Notes: generated from the sequence alone by a model not told the origin. 27,415 nucleotides of DNA from Candidatus Saccharibacteria bacterium UBA1949 (GCA_002336735.1 DDER01000013.1:1-27415); one strand, 5' to 3'; positions 15,305-24,722 are shown, counted from the stretch's first letter. Program-made: numbers and translations.

Positions 15305-16660
15305 GTGCATGACAGTCTTTGGCAAAGCGTACTTGGTGAGATAGAGGTCTCTATATCACATGCTAACTTTACGACCTGGTTCCAGCACACTAAGTTGCTT
15401 GACTGCTCTGAAGAACGGGTCGTAATAGCTGTTCCAAATGTTTTTGCCATTCGTCAGTTTGAGGTCAAGTTTAACTCTCAAATCAAAGATGTCCTGGCAC
15501 GAAACGGTGTTACTACCAAGAAAATATCCTATATAGTAAAATCGACGAACAGTCGCAAAACAGTTAGCAGAGAGGTTGATGATGCCCCCCTGCCCCCCGT
15601 AGAACAACTCATTAGCCAACCAACACACCCCCCATCAACACCAGCAACAACCCTTAATACAAAATATACATTTAAAAACTTTATTGTCGGCTCCAGTAAT
15701 GACCTCGCCTACACTGCCTGCCAGGCTGTCGCCGCTTACCCTGGAACAAAATATAACCCCTTATTCCTCTATGGTGGTGTCGGTCTTGGTAAAACCCACC
15801 TCCTACAAGCCGTCGGCAACCAGATATTAAAGGAAAATCCCAACTCAAGAATACTCTATGTTAGCTCGGAAACATTTGTATCAGAATTTCTCGATAGTAT
15901 ACGTTTCAAAAAAAAGGGTTTTTCCACGAAATACCGTAATATTGACGTCCTAATAGTAGATGATATGCAATTTATTGCTGGCAAAGAAAAAACTCAAGAG
16001 GAGTTTTTTCATACATTTAATGCACTCCATCAGAGTAATAAACAGATAGTTATCGGTAGTGACAAGCCACCACGCAACATACCCACGCTTACCGAGAGGC
16101 TTAAGAGTCGTTTTGAATGGGGTATGACCATTGATGTTCAGATGCCTGATTTTGAAACCCGCTCCGCTATTATTCAGTCAAAAGCAGCCGAATCAGGTGT
16201 GACATTAGATAAAGAAGTTGTCGAATATCTTGCAAACAACATCAAAACAAATATTCGCGAACTCGAAGGAGCTCTCAACCAAATTCTCGCATATGCCGAA
16301 ATGCGAAGCCTAACACCAGATGTGGCGCTTGCCGAAGGATTGATTGGTAGCGTGCGCCAATCCCGCCCCCGCCACCTCACCCCAAAACAAGTCATCGATC
16401 GAACTGCACGACATTTTCAGGTTGATATCCGGGACATATTCAGCCAGAGACGTGATAAATACATCGTTCTACCCAGGCAAGTTGCCATGTACTTACTGAG
16501 AAGCGAGCTTCATATGAGCTTCCCGCGTATCGCACACGAGCTCGGACGCAAAGATCATACAACAGCTATCCATGGGGTTGAAAAGATCGAAAAATCTATC
16601 AAACTCGACATTGCTATCCGTGAGCAAGTCTCAGAGATTCGAGACAAACTCTATGTCTAG
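15305..16660 (+). CDS. dnaA: Chromosomal replication initiator DnaA
   Basis: 451 residues from a GTG at 15305, which has GGAGGG ten nt upstream; the frame is open back to an ATG at 15236, but that would place a DnaA box and the promoter inside the gene, and the family N-terminus begins at HDSLWQSVLGEIE. Domain I covers about 1-80 and a Pro/Thr-rich linker about 85-118. AAA+ follows from about 120, with Walker A GGVGLGKT at 157-164, Walker B VLIVDD at 215-220 and the initiator helix region near FKKKGFSTKY. Domain IV has the DNA-binding signature KDHTTAIHGVEKIE near 416-429. It binds DnaA boxes and melts the origin. It is flanked by box clusters on both sides. Confidence 0.97.
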   Translation: MHDSLWQSVLGEIEVSISHANFTTWFQHTKLLDCSEERVVIAVPNVFAIRQFEVKFNSQIKDVLARNGVTTKKISYIVKSTNSRKTVSREVDDAPLPPVEQLISQPTHPPSTPATTLNTKYTFKNFIVGSSNDLAYTACQAVAAYPGTKYNPLFLYGGVGLGKTHLLQAVGNQILKENPNSRILYVSSETFVSEFLDSIRFKKKGFSTKYRNIDVLIVDDMQFIAGKEKTQEEFFHTFNALHQSNKQIVIGSDKPPRNIPTLTERLKSRFEWGMTIDVQMPDFETRSAIIQSKAAESGVTLDKEVVEYLANNIKTNIRELEGALNQILAYAEMRSLTPDVALAEGLIGSVRQSRPRHLTPKQVIDRTARHFQVDIRDIFSQRRDKYIVLPRQVAMYLLRSELHMSFPRIAHELGRKDHTTAIHGVEKIEKSIKLDIAIREQVSEIRDKLYV

Positions 16661-16687
16661 GGGGCCAGGGAGTTGGAGTGGATACTG

Positions 16688-16876
16688 TGTTGATAACCTC
16701 GGTATAGTCTGTGGAAAACCAGCGGCTTATTCGGACCACTCAACACTACCCCGGGTGTCATTGTGGACAACCCCACAATCATCCATACCCCCAGTCCGGA
16801 CTGTGAACACATTTTTTCCACACCATTTTTTCCGCTTATTCATCTGTCATCAGCCCGCTTTTCCCCACTATCCACA
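16688..16876. other. Near-consensus DnaA boxes and AT-rich tract between dnaA and dnaN (candidate oriC)
   Basis: The 276-nt gap 16661-16936 has no convincing gene. It carries boxes one or two bases from consensus: TGTTGATAA 16688-16696, TGTGGAAAA 16710-16718, TGTGGACAA 16762-16770, TTTTCCACA 16814-16822 and CTATCCACA 16868-16876. Three face one way and two the other. An AT-only stretch at about 16901-16917, before dnaN, is a candidate unwinding element. Which gap is the real origin cannot be settled by reading alone. Confidence 0.7.
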
Positions 16877-16910
16877 ACACCTACTATTAGGATCACCGCA
16901 TAAAATTTTA

Positions 16911-16930
16911 TATAATACATAGTAAAGGAG
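16911..16930 (+). promoter_or_regulatory. dnaN -10 element and ribosome-binding site
   Basis: TATAAT at 16911-16916 is followed by AAAGGAG at 16924-16930, six nt before the dnaN ATG. No clear -35 is visible. The leader would be about 14 nt. Confidence 0.55.
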
Positions 16931-16936
16931 TTTTTT

Positions 16937-18037
16937 ATGGAAGTTTCGGTAACTCAGGAAAATCTTGCTCGCGCGCTTAGTGCCGTTGGTCGAGTTGCAT
17001 CATCAAAGTCCAGCCTACCTATTCTTAGTAACATCCTGCTCCGCACAGAGGGTAGTCGCTTATTGATTGCGGCAACAAACCTTGAAATTGCCTCAACATA
17101 CTATATCGGTGCCAAGATCACAAAGCCAGGTTCTATCACTCTCCCTTCACGACTGGTGAGTGATTTTATAGCGAGCCTCCCCAAGAGGACAGTCCATTTG
17201 AGTACAAAAGGTGCTCATATCAACATCACCTCCGGCAACTACTCCTCTACTATTCATGGTATTGAGTCAGATGAGTTTCCCGAACTGCCGGTTATCGATG
17301 AGAAGAAGTCAGTTCACTACTCTTTAGTAACAAGCGACTTTAAGCAGTCGGTGTCACAAACAATCTTTGCCTGTAGCAATGACAGCACCCGTCCGATACT
17401 AACTGGGGCGTACTGGCATTCGTTTGAGGGTTCTCTCTATCTTGCGGCAACTGATGGGTATCGACTGGCTGAGAAAAAAATTATCAACACAAAAAGCGAT
17501 ATCTCGGCTATTGTTCCAGCCTCGAGCCTTCAGGAGGTGTTGCGTTCACTCAATGACTCCAGTGAGGTTGTTGACGTGCTGTTTGATGAAACACAAGTAA
17601 GATTTCGAGTTGGTGAAGCAGAAATTACTAGCCGGTTGATTGACGGTAAATACCCTGATTATCGTCAGTTGATCCCCAAAAAATCAGACAATACCGCAAC
17701 ATTAGATCAGAGTGAATTTCACCGAACCGTCAAAATAGCTGGACTATTTGCTCGGGAGTCTGGTGGTAGTATCACCGTTGGTCTCGATAATGACCAGCAA
17801 CAGGTGGCGATAAATTCGGTAGCCTCTGAGGTTGGTGAAAACTCATCAAATATCAATGGAGTGGTCGTAGGCGCGGGATGTATCACTCTTAACTCGCGGT
17901 ATTTGGCCGAGGCACTCGGAGTGATAGATGCTGATTCGGTGATCATACGCTTTAGTGGCAAACTCTCACCCTTTACCCTCAGTGCTGTCGATAAAGATGT
18001 AAATTACATCCACATCATCATGCCGCTGAAGAGCTAA
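16937..18037 (+). CDS. dnaN: DNA polymerase III beta subunit (sliding clamp)
   Basis: 366 residues, the standard clamp length, with three clamp folds. The N-terminus is MEVSVTQENLARALSAVGRV, followed by LPILSNILLRTE. Other family segments are GSITLPSRLVSDFIASLP, FPELP, RPILTGAYW, ATDGYRLAEKK, the second-domain RLIDGKYPDYRQLIP, and the C-terminal IMPLKS, equivalent to the E. coli 'MPMRL' end. The clamp tethers polymerase III to DNA. It follows dnaA across the candidate origin and is one base from recF, whose ATG follows the TAA. Confidence 0.97.
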   Translation: MEVSVTQENLARALSAVGRVASSKSSLPILSNILLRTEGSRLLIAATNLEIASTYYIGAKITKPGSITLPSRLVSDFIASLPKRTVHLSTKGAHINITSGNYSSTIHGIESDEFPELPVIDEKKSVHYSLVTSDFKQSVSQTIFACSNDSTRPILTGAYWHSFEGSLYLAATDGYRLAEKKIINTKSDISAIVPASSLQEVLRSLNDSSEVVDVLFDETQVRFRVGEAEITSRLIDGKYPDYRQLIPKKSDNTATLDQSEFHRTVKIAGLFARESGGSITVGLDNDQQQVAINSVASEVGENSSNINGVVVGAGCITLNSRYLAEALGVIDADSVIIRFSGKLSPFTLSAVDKDVNYIHIIMPLKS

Positions 18038-18038
18038 T

Positions 18039-19067
18039 ATGATCCTCCGATCACTTCGCGTCCAAAACATGCGCAGCCATCACGACTACTATCTTGATTT
18101 CTCTCCAAACACCACGACGATTGTTGGTCCAAACGGAAGCGGCAAAACATCTCTCGCAGAAGCGGTCTACGTGGCGCTCAGGGGAAATTCATTTCGCGGC
18201 GGCGATGCAGATATGGTTCGGAGGGGTGAGTCATGGTATCGAATAGACCTCTCTACTGACACGAGTGAGCGAACCGTCAAATTTAACAACACTCAGTTAA
18301 CCAAAAAGAAAAAGTTCGATATCGATCACAAGCTATCCTACCGACTCGCACACGCCTACAAACACCCCGTCGTACTATTTGAGCCAGACGATCTCCAGTT
18401 ATTTAGCGGCTCACCATCGCGCCGCCGCCGCTATATTGATACGATCATCAGCACCATCAACCCCATCTATGCGATGTACCTGCGTCGCTACGAGCGAATA
18501 CTACAGCAGCGAAATGCATCGCTCAAGAAAAGTCTGTCTACCGAACTACTATTTGCCTGGAACATATCACTAGCTGAATATGGATCGTACATCATCAAGC
18601 AGCGACTCGATATGATCGAACATATCAATGCCCATATCGGTAAAACATATCACACGATAACCGGCCGGCCAGATACTGTCCAAATCTCGTATGACGGGTC
18701 AGCCCGCCTCTATAGTGCCGATGATATTATGAATCAGCTTGAGTCGTCTATCGAAAAAGATCGTGTGCTTGGATATACCACGATCGGTCCGCACCGTCAT
18801 GATATCGAGTCTCATATCAATCAATCACTGACGCGCACCACTGCCTCACGAGGCGAAACGCGTAGTGTGGTACTGGCGCTCAAATTTATCGAGATGGAGC
18901 TCATCAAGCAGACCCTGTTCCTCGATCCGATCATCATCCTCGATGATGTATTCAGCGAACTCGACGCCACACGTCAAAAGCTATTGACTACATATACTAA
19001 AAAATACCAGACCATCATCACATCGACTAAGTCGATCAAAAATGCCAATTCAGTCACTCTCAACTAA
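18039..19067 (+). CDS. recF: RecF recombinational repair ATPase
   Basis: 342 residues. An SMC-like ABC ATPase with Walker A GPNGSGKT at 30-37, the RLAHAYKHPVVLFEPDDLQL segment, an RRRRYID motif, the signature ASRGETRSVVLALKF, and Walker B PIIILDDVFSELD. RecF loads RecA at gapped DNA with RecO and RecR. It is coded one base after dnaN in the canonical dnaA-dnaN-recF order; gyrB, often next in other bacteria, is not here. The C-terminus is slightly short compared with typical RecF. Its stop overlaps, by 4 nt, the stop of the convergent PEGA-like gene. Confidence 0.94.
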   Translation: MILRSLRVQNMRSHHDYYLDFSPNTTTIVGPNGSGKTSLAEAVYVALRGNSFRGGDADMVRRGESWYRIDLSTDTSERTVKFNNTQLTKKKKFDIDHKLSYRLAHAYKHPVVLFEPDDLQLFSGSPSRRRRYIDTIISTINPIYAMYLRRYERILQQRNASLKKSLSTELLFAWNISLAEYGSYIIKQRLDMIEHINAHIGKTYHTITGRPDTVQISYDGSARLYSADDIMNQLESSIEKDRVLGYTTIGPHRHDIESHINQSLTRTTASRGETRSVVLALKFIEMELIKQTLFLDPIIILDDVFSELDATRQKLLTTYTKKYQTIITSTKSIKNANSVTLN

Positions 19068-20467
19068 TTATAATAATGACTGTCGCTCGGAGTTACCTCC
19101 TGTATTGGTAAAGATTGAGATACGCTGATCGAGCGTAAATACTCAGCGATACTACCACGACACTCAGCCATATCGATCGGATAGGCCCGAGCAATAATTC
19201 GCGGTGATGCTATAGCTACGAAATGGATTTGGCAGGTGTCGGTAAGTGTTGTTGTGTTCGAGGTGGCTAGTGTCGAGGCAGTTTTGTCTGGTGACTGATT
19301 GGTGCCCGTGGTTTTAAATAGCCCGAAATGACCATTCGACACTGCGTATAGATAATATTCGTTCGGTGAATTACCTACGTAGATATCTCGTAGGCTATAG
19401 TCTGACGGCAGTGCTGCGACAGCCTCGGATTGATTGTCGGTCAAGGAATATCTCCAGAGTTTATTTTCGTAGCCATAAATGAGTTCATCTTCACTATTCC
19501 ATGACGCGCTATTGGCTTTGATCTCCGGCAGTGTGTGGGTAAGTTTTAAGTGCTCGTCGTAGATAAACATATGCCCCGCGCTCGTCACCAACAATGCAGA
19601 GTGCGATGGTGATGACTTGATACTAAAACCATAGTTGGGTGACTCAATAGTCGGCACTTCAACACTACCGATTATCTTGCCCTTGGTGTCAATCACCCTT
19701 AATTCATAGACGAATTTTTCGTATTGTAGTGTTGAAGTAACGACATTATCGCCAATAGTAGCTAGAACATTACTTCCCGAAGCTGTGTCTGCTATTTTCT
19801 CGAATATTCCGCTGATGTTTGCGCCACGCAATAGCTGGTTATTTTGGAGTACGTAAACCGCCCCATCTACTGTCTGGGCCATCGAGGTATTGTCGTCGAC
19901 CATAAAAGGCGTTGTGACGGGTTTGATGATCGTTTTATCTATTGTTACTAGTTGTTTTTGGCCGTCGAATGTCGGTGTGATGGCGATACCAGAAGCACCA
20001 CTACGCCATTGCACGGTATTTACGACAGTCTCTGGTAGTGTTTTGTAAGTGCCGTCGGCTGTAATAGACGACAAATAGCGAGTATCGGGGTCGACAAAAT
20101 ACAGCTCGTCACCTGCAACCGCTAGGTTAGAAATATTGAGGTTGGTAATGGGTTGTGCTTGGGTAGCAGTGCGAACTGTCAGGGAGACGGAAGTGATGGA
20201 AAAACGTTTGACAGTGATTTGTTTGCGCGTACTATTGTCACTATTTGATACTGTGACCATATAGTCACCGATCGGGAGTGGGCTATTGTAGCTCGATGTG
20301 CCTCTGCCGACGATTTGTTCTTTGGAGTCCGTTATGACGATTGAGGCGTCTTTTGGCGCAGTGATACCCACCCACCCGCGTGTTAAAAACATAAACAAAA
20401 TAATACAGGCAACTACTGCCCCAAGTGTCACCAGTCCGATTCGTATCAAGCGCGCTCGATCTACCAT
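19064..20467 (-). CDS. Membrane-anchored protein with PEGA-like domain and probable beta-propeller repeats
   Basis: 467 residues of unknown function. The short basic N-terminus is followed by one membrane helix (about 9-30). Residues 33-100 resemble a PEGA domain: GWVGITAPKDASIVI, a SYNSPLPIGDYMVTVS core, then ITVKR. From about 105 onward there are repeated short beta motifs such as DELYFVDPDTRYL, GAVYVLQNNQLLR, GHMFIYDEHL and ELIYGYENKLWRYS, as in WD40-like or TolB-like propellers. The C-terminus has two Cys (in TDTCQIHF and AECRGS). The predicted topology puts the bulk outside the cell. It is the last gene of the secretion/cell-wall operon, 2 nt after the lysozyme gene, so it may be a structural or cell-wall-contacting part. 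No enzymatic motif is seen. Confidence 0.7.
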   Translation of the reverse strand: MVDRARLIRIGLVTLGAVVACIILFMFLTRGWVGITAPKDASIVITDSKEQIVGRGTSSYNSPLPIGDYMVTVSNSDNSTRKQITVKRFSITSVSLTVRTATQAQPITNLNISNLAVAGDELYFVDPDTRYLSSITADGTYKTLPETVVNTVQWRSGASGIAITPTFDGQKQLVTIDKTIIKPVTTPFMVDDNTSMAQTVDGAVYVLQNNQLLRGANISGIFEKIADTASGSNVLATIGDNVVTSTLQYEKFVYELRVIDTKGKIIGSVEVPTIESPNYGFSIKSSPSHSALLVTSAGHMFIYDEHLKLTHTLPEIKANSASWNSEDELIYGYENKLWRYSLTDNQSEAVAALPSDYSLRDIYVGNSPNEYYLYAVSNGHFGLFKTTGTNQSPDKTASTLATSNTTTLTDTCQIHFVAIASPRIIARAYPIDMAECRGSIAEYLRSISVSQSLPIQEVTPSDSHYYN

Positions 20468-20469
20468 AG

Positions 20470-21681
20470 TTACTCCTTCCCTCCGCTCATGGGTGTACCA
20501 TTGTATTCAAAGTGCATGTAGTCCTTGACTGATTTCCAGTCGCCACCCCACGACCAACCATGGTTTTTAAATGCCGTAATGAGCTCTTTTGGCATATCGT
20601 ACCTACACGACTGGCAATATGGGTTAGTTGACCAGTTGATATCAACAGCGGCGCCGTAGCTATGATAACTCCGATCGCCAATTTGTCCTACGCCGTTACC
20701 GTCGCGTCGATACCCACCCATTTCCTTGATGGTATAAGTAATATTCTTTACTTTTATCTCATTGGCAACCGCTTTCAGGCAGCCTGCTACGAGTGGGTGA
20801 ATTTTGACACTTTTGCCATTGAAGTCGACAGACACCATCTTGCTCGCAACTGTATTGGGGTTACCATATATTTTGGTTAGCTCTTGTTGTGATAACTGGT
20901 GGCCGTTTCCGCCAGCTCCATAGTATGGCTTAGTAGCTGTGCACTCGCCAAATGCTACTGCACCACTATCGCACTCGTCGGTCTCAGCCGGTGTGCCGGT
21001 GTTTTTAGCGGTGGCACCTTGGAGGGTTTTCAGGAATGAGTCTGAGAGCGACTTGCGAGACTTCCACTCAGCATCTATCTTTTGGGCTCGAGCTATACGG
21101 GCTTCATCGCCCTGACCGGGCGCGCGCTCAAACAGTCGATGCCACTCTTTGGCGGCCTGAGTGGCGTCAGTGATTTTTTTGACGACTGCACTTGCTTTTT
21201 CAGTAGTAGCGAGCTCGTGCATCATAAACTGAAGCTGTGTTTCGAGTGTATTATAGCTTGCCCCACCGTATTTTTGCAGGGCACTTTTGCGTGAGCCGAG
21301 CCATTGTGCGATACCGAACGCCCCGCTATTAGGATTGAGCGCAGTCGGCACAAAATTTGATTCGACACTGAGGTTGCCCATCACGCCTGCTGCTGCGGAA
21401 TCACTAAATCCTTGCTCAATGAGAAAATTCATAATCTTTTCAGCGTTATTAACACCTTTAAGAGCGATCGAGCCAGGAGTCTTGAAGTCGTTGCTATTCT
21501 CGCTGTTCGTAGTGCTATTGTCACCCGTGTCGCAGGTTGATATGGGCGCACGATCGTCATAGTAATAGATATTATTACTTGCATAAAACGATGCATCAAT
21601 CCCGAGGACGATTTGGGGTGGTATGAGATTGGCTATAAGTGTCGCAATAATAATCACCGCGACTATTCGATAACCTAACAT
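20470..21681 (-). CDS. Exported peptidoglycan hydrolase: phage-tail-lysozyme domain plus M15-like peptidase domain
   Basis: 403 residues. An N-terminal membrane/signal helix covers about 5-27. A lysozyme-like domain (phage tail lysozyme type) spans about 77-195, with putative catalytic Glu107 in NLSVESNF and the AFGIAQWLGSR segment. A C-terminal M15/VanY-type zinc peptidase domain spans about 285-393, with ligands His340 and Asp347 in SYHSYGAAVD and His390 in DYMHFEY. The combination would cut both glycan strands and stem peptides. The ATG overlaps the upstream stop by one base (TAATG). In type IV secretion systems a lytic enzyme (VirB1-like) opens the wall for the channel, and the position beside a VirB4 gene suggests that role. 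A lytic function in attacking a host cell is an alternative. Both are inference. Confidence 0.85.
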   Translation of the reverse strand: MLGYRIVAVIIIATLIANLIPPQIVLGIDASFYASNNIYYYDDRAPISTCDTGDNSTTNSENSNDFKTPGSIALKGVNNAEKIMNFLIEQGFSDSAAAGVMGNLSVESNFVPTALNPNSGAFGIAQWLGSRKSALQKYGGASYNTLETQLQFMMHELATTEKASAVVKKITDATQAAKEWHRLFERAPGQGDEARIARAQKIDAEWKSRKSLSDSFLKTLQGATAKNTGTPAETDECDSGAVAFGECTATKPYYGAGGNGHQLSQQELTKIYGNPNTVASKMVSVDFNGKSVKIHPLVAGCLKAVANEIKVKNITYTIKEMGGYRRDGNGVGQIGDRSYHSYGAAVDINWSTNPYCQSCRYDMPKELITAFKNHGWSWGGDWKSVKDYMHFEYNGTPMSGGKE

Positions 21682-24600
21682 TATGGATAAACTCCCATAT
21701 GGATATGGTTGCAGCTATCGGTAACGCGTTTGAGTGTGATACCGGTTGGCGACTGGATGTTAGTCTGACCACAATTCACCTGTCCGAGCTCAACTGTAGT
21801 GCCCGACGAAAAAGCTTTGAGGGCGTCATTAATAAAGGCTGTTGCGGTTGGTCCTCCGCCCGTTGTTGCACGATCATCGATCATGTCAAAATCAACCGCA
21901 TGACCACCCTTCGCTGTATAGTGTAGACTACCGGTGCCACTGGCCGTTAATGTGCCAGTGCAGAATCGATTAAGCGATGAAATACGTACAGAATATTTAT
22001 CAATCACTGTTGCGATCATCTGTAGTATGCGCACATCGACCTGGCACTTGCTCTCACCTTTGGCGATGTCAGCTATCTGGGAGGCATATTTGGCGACGAC
22101 GTCATAGTTTTTGCTGGCGACTATTTTTTTCGCGAGTTCTTGAGCATTGCCCTGCGCAACAACAGGTGCGGTACCAGCATCTTGGGCTGAGGTGCTTCCG
22201 CTTGATGTATTGGCGTCATTACCGCTGGATGGTTGAGGATACTCCTCTTCGCGGCCAGAGTTGGTGCGGAGATATTGGCCATTGACATAGAGGGCGTTTC
22301 GCTCCCAGTTTCGCAGGAGAGTGGCGTCACTGACATAGGGCGAGTTTTTGGCTGCATCACTGTCATTATCTGGCATCAATCCATCTGGGTCGGGGGTACC
22401 AGCTGGCTCGGGCCGTTCGTTGATACTGACACCGGTCGCACCCAATTTGCCGCCGACATAACACTCCTCGGCAGTCCAGATCACATCCTGGTCTTCGTTG
22501 GTCATATCCCATGGTACATTGGGCCGCTCGACGCAATTGGCAACAAACTGTTTAGACTTTTGCTGACGCGGTTCGCCCGTTTGCCAATCGATAAGAGGAT
22601 CAGCATACCAGTGAGGGATAATACCCTTGTCGGTCTTTTCCTCCCAATACGTGACATGTCCGACAAGCGATTTGTATACTTCATTATAGTCAAGATTATC
22701 GAGCTCAGTAGTGGTACCAGTAATAGGTGTGCCTTGCTTGGTAGTGGCAAGCTTTATTTTGGCGTATTCTTGGTCGGCGCTCTGATAGTCAGCTGCGGTA
22801 TACCTGTAAAACTCGCTAGCACGGGCGGTGGGAGCGATGAGATTGGTGAGCGATTGAGACACAAGAGACGACATAGCAGTAGCAGAGCCGCTCACAGAGC
22901 GCATTTTTGATGAATACGGCATGAGTGCACTGACGATACTTCCGACAAGTGTATTCGGGCTATAAGGATCAAGTGGGCTACGACTATCACGGTCTAGTTG
23001 GTTGTAGCTGAGGACAGTGGTGCGAACATCTTCCATATGCGGGACGGCTTGTTCTGGTTTCAGTGGCGGCTGATATCCCCATCCAGCGTTCTCGCTAGAA
23101 GTTTTTTGGTATCCAGTGGCGAGGATGTCGCCAATTGGTTCACCTACTGTACTCTCATCTATCAATACACCACTTATCATATCGTAGAGATATGGCAAAA
23201 GCATCGTCATCAAAACACCAGCCGCCGCCCCACCGATGACATTAACAGCAATACCGACTACGGTGAAATTTGACAGCATCCCAACAACACTGCCGGCTGT
23301 ACTATTGACTGCTCCGCAAGCGCTATCAAGCGTTGCTTTTCCGCCAGGTACTTTTGACTGGAGAGTCGTGAGGGCTTTGTTTACTTCGCCGCCCGCACCG
23401 CCTGCGGCGAGAAACATCATCGCTACATCTGTCATGCCCTGGTCGTCATAGGCAGCATTGCGATATCCAAATGAGTCCGTAGCGGAGCCATTTGATTTAA
23501 ATACAGTATTGCCCCGGACGTCTTTGGATGCTGGCAGCTGCGTTGCTTTGTCGGCAAAATAGCTGACATCACTATCAATACCCTGCCCGGCCTTAATGGC
23601 CGAGGCAACAGAAAAGAACATGGCGGCATATCGTGCCATCTGGAGTGCACGAGTAGTTTTGGAGTAGAGGACAAAACCTTTCAGGGATTCATATATCATA
23701 CAGACATTGCCGGCGCCACTGAAGGTACCGAGTCCGCCGCTTAGTCTGGCGCCAATAGCGGATTTGCCACTTGCGCCGTACTCTTTTGCTTTATCATAGA
23801 CATCACCAACTTTTTTGCGTTGATCGTTTCTGTCTTTTTCCTCGGCGGTACAATTATTTGGATCTTTGCATGGCTGATCTTCAGCAAAATTTACATCGAC
23901 AGCCGCGCCCTTTTCGGTGATTTCTTTGACGCGGGCGGTACGATCACTACTGGACTTCTCATCACCTGTGAATGGCCGATTTTTGCCAATCTTGAGTTTC
24001 TTAGCGGCGACTTTCCAAAAAGTTTTATCACTCCATCGCGCTAGATTAGGACTGTAGGCGATGTGAACCTTGCGGCGGAAATTTGACTTTAGATCATTCA
24101 TCTCTATGACAAACTGCTGTGGTGAAATAGTGTGTACTTTGCCAAACTCGTCTTTGAATGTGAATGATTCGGGCTTGATCCGACCCGGTAATTTACTCTT
24201 GTTGCCAATAGCTTCAATCCCCTGTGCCTTGAGATCAGCGATTTCTTTGGCTCCAAATGAGGCATATTTGCAGCGAGCAGTTACTACCTTGCCGCACCAA
24301 CCAGTTGTGGAATTATCAACTTTTGATTTGAGGATCTTCATGTTGACCTTGTGCATACCCGGCATGCCAAAATCAAACCGCTCCGTAAATGTCTCGACCA
24401 TATGCACCATCAACAGACCGGGTCCGCCAAAAAACGATACAATTCCCGCAAAACCCAATAGGATACTCACAATACCGATCATGGGACCGCTTTTTTTGAG
24501 TGTATTCATCCCGCCGCTCTTCTGCTTGGCGGGGTTATTTTTTTGAAAGCGGGTGTTATTTACCCATGGTGAGTTACTGTTGTTGGTGGGGTTGGATTCT

Positions 24601-24722
24601 TTTTCGAGTAATTTGTCGGTCGGTTCGTTGGTGTCTTCATAATAATCTCTCGGGCCAGATGAAGCGGTGTCATCAAATATGTCCTGATAATGTTGATCGA
24701 TTTGGTCTTCGCGTTTCACCAT
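21681..24722 (-). CDS. Large secretion-operon membrane protein with zinc-peptidase-like C-terminus
   Basis: 1013 residues. A hydrophilic, Asn/Asp-rich cytoplasmic tail (1-75) precedes a first membrane helix at about 81-109. After a long soluble region come hydrophobic stretches at about 362-379 and 478-520, giving a polytopic protein. The final 90 residues contain Ser-Leu-His934, GGHAVDFD with His941 and Asp944, and a closing CNHIHMGVY with His1006 and His1008. These are arranged like the metal sites of M15/DD-peptidase folds. Several Cys near the end (LNRFC, VNCGQT, DSCNH) could form disulfides outside the cell. It lies 12 nt after virB4. It may be the inner-membrane channel component (VirB6/TrbL position), but I see no direct sequence motif for that. 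Specific function unknown. Confidence 0.75.
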   Translation of the reverse strand: MVKREDQIDQHYQDIFDDTASSGPRDYYEDTNEPTDKLLEKESNPTNNSNSPWVNNTRFQKNNPAKQKSGGMNTLKKSGPMIGIVSILLGFAGIVSFFGGPGLLMVHMVETFTERFDFGMPGMHKVNMKILKSKVDNSTTGWCGKVVTARCKYASFGAKEIADLKAQGIEAIGNKSKLPGRIKPESFTFKDEFGKVHTISPQQFVIEMNDLKSNFRRKVHIAYSPNLARWSDKTFWKVAAKKLKIGKNRPFTGDEKSSSDRTARVKEITEKGAAVDVNFAEDQPCKDPNNCTAEEKDRNDQRKKVGDVYDKAKEYGASGKSAIGARLSGGLGTFSGAGNVCMIYESLKGFVLYSKTTRALQMARYAAMFFSVASAIKAGQGIDSDVSYFADKATQLPASKDVRGNTVFKSNGSATDSFGYRNAAYDDQGMTDVAMMFLAAGGAGGEVNKALTTLQSKVPGGKATLDSACGAVNSTAGSVVGMLSNFTVVGIAVNVIGGAAAGVLMTMLLPYLYDMISGVLIDESTVGEPIGDILATGYQKTSSENAGWGYQPPLKPEQAVPHMEDVRTTVLSYNQLDRDSRSPLDPYSPNTLVGSIVSALMPYSSKMRSVSGSATAMSSLVSQSLTNLIAPTARASEFYRYTAADYQSADQEYAKIKLATTKQGTPITGTTTELDNLDYNEVYKSLVGHVTYWEEKTDKGIIPHWYADPLIDWQTGEPRQQKSKQFVANCVERPNVPWDMTNEDQDVIWTAEECYVGGKLGATGVSINERPEPAGTPDPDGLMPDNDSDAAKNSPYVSDATLLRNWERNALYVNGQYLRTNSGREEEYPQPSSGNDANTSSGSTSAQDAGTAPVVAQGNAQELAKKIVASKNYDVVAKYASQIADIAKGESKCQVDVRILQMIATVIDKYSVRISSLNRFCTGTLTASGTGSLHYTAKGGHAVDFDMIDDRATTGGGPTATAFINDALKAFSSGTTVELGQVNCGQTNIQSPTGITLKRVTDSCNHIHMGVYP

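Noticed and set aside
16572..16922. A plus-strand frame running from the end of dnaA through the dnaA-dnaN gap
   Set aside because: It overlaps dnaA in another frame, passes through the DnaA boxes and ends at the dnaN leader; its His/Pro-rich product has no recognisable pattern.
19022..19036. A 15-nt inverted repeat (ATCGACT, one base, AGTCGAT) near the end of recF, considered as a terminator
   Set aside because: It lies inside the coding sequence and is not followed by a T-tract on either strand.
22233..22910. A 225-codon open frame on the plus strand
   Set aside because: It lies wholly antisense to the 1013-residue membrane protein gene and shows no family motif; it is a shadow frame.
24070..24546. 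A 158-codon plus-strand frame
   Set aside because: Antisense to the strongly supported minus-strand gene, with no ribosome-binding site or domain.
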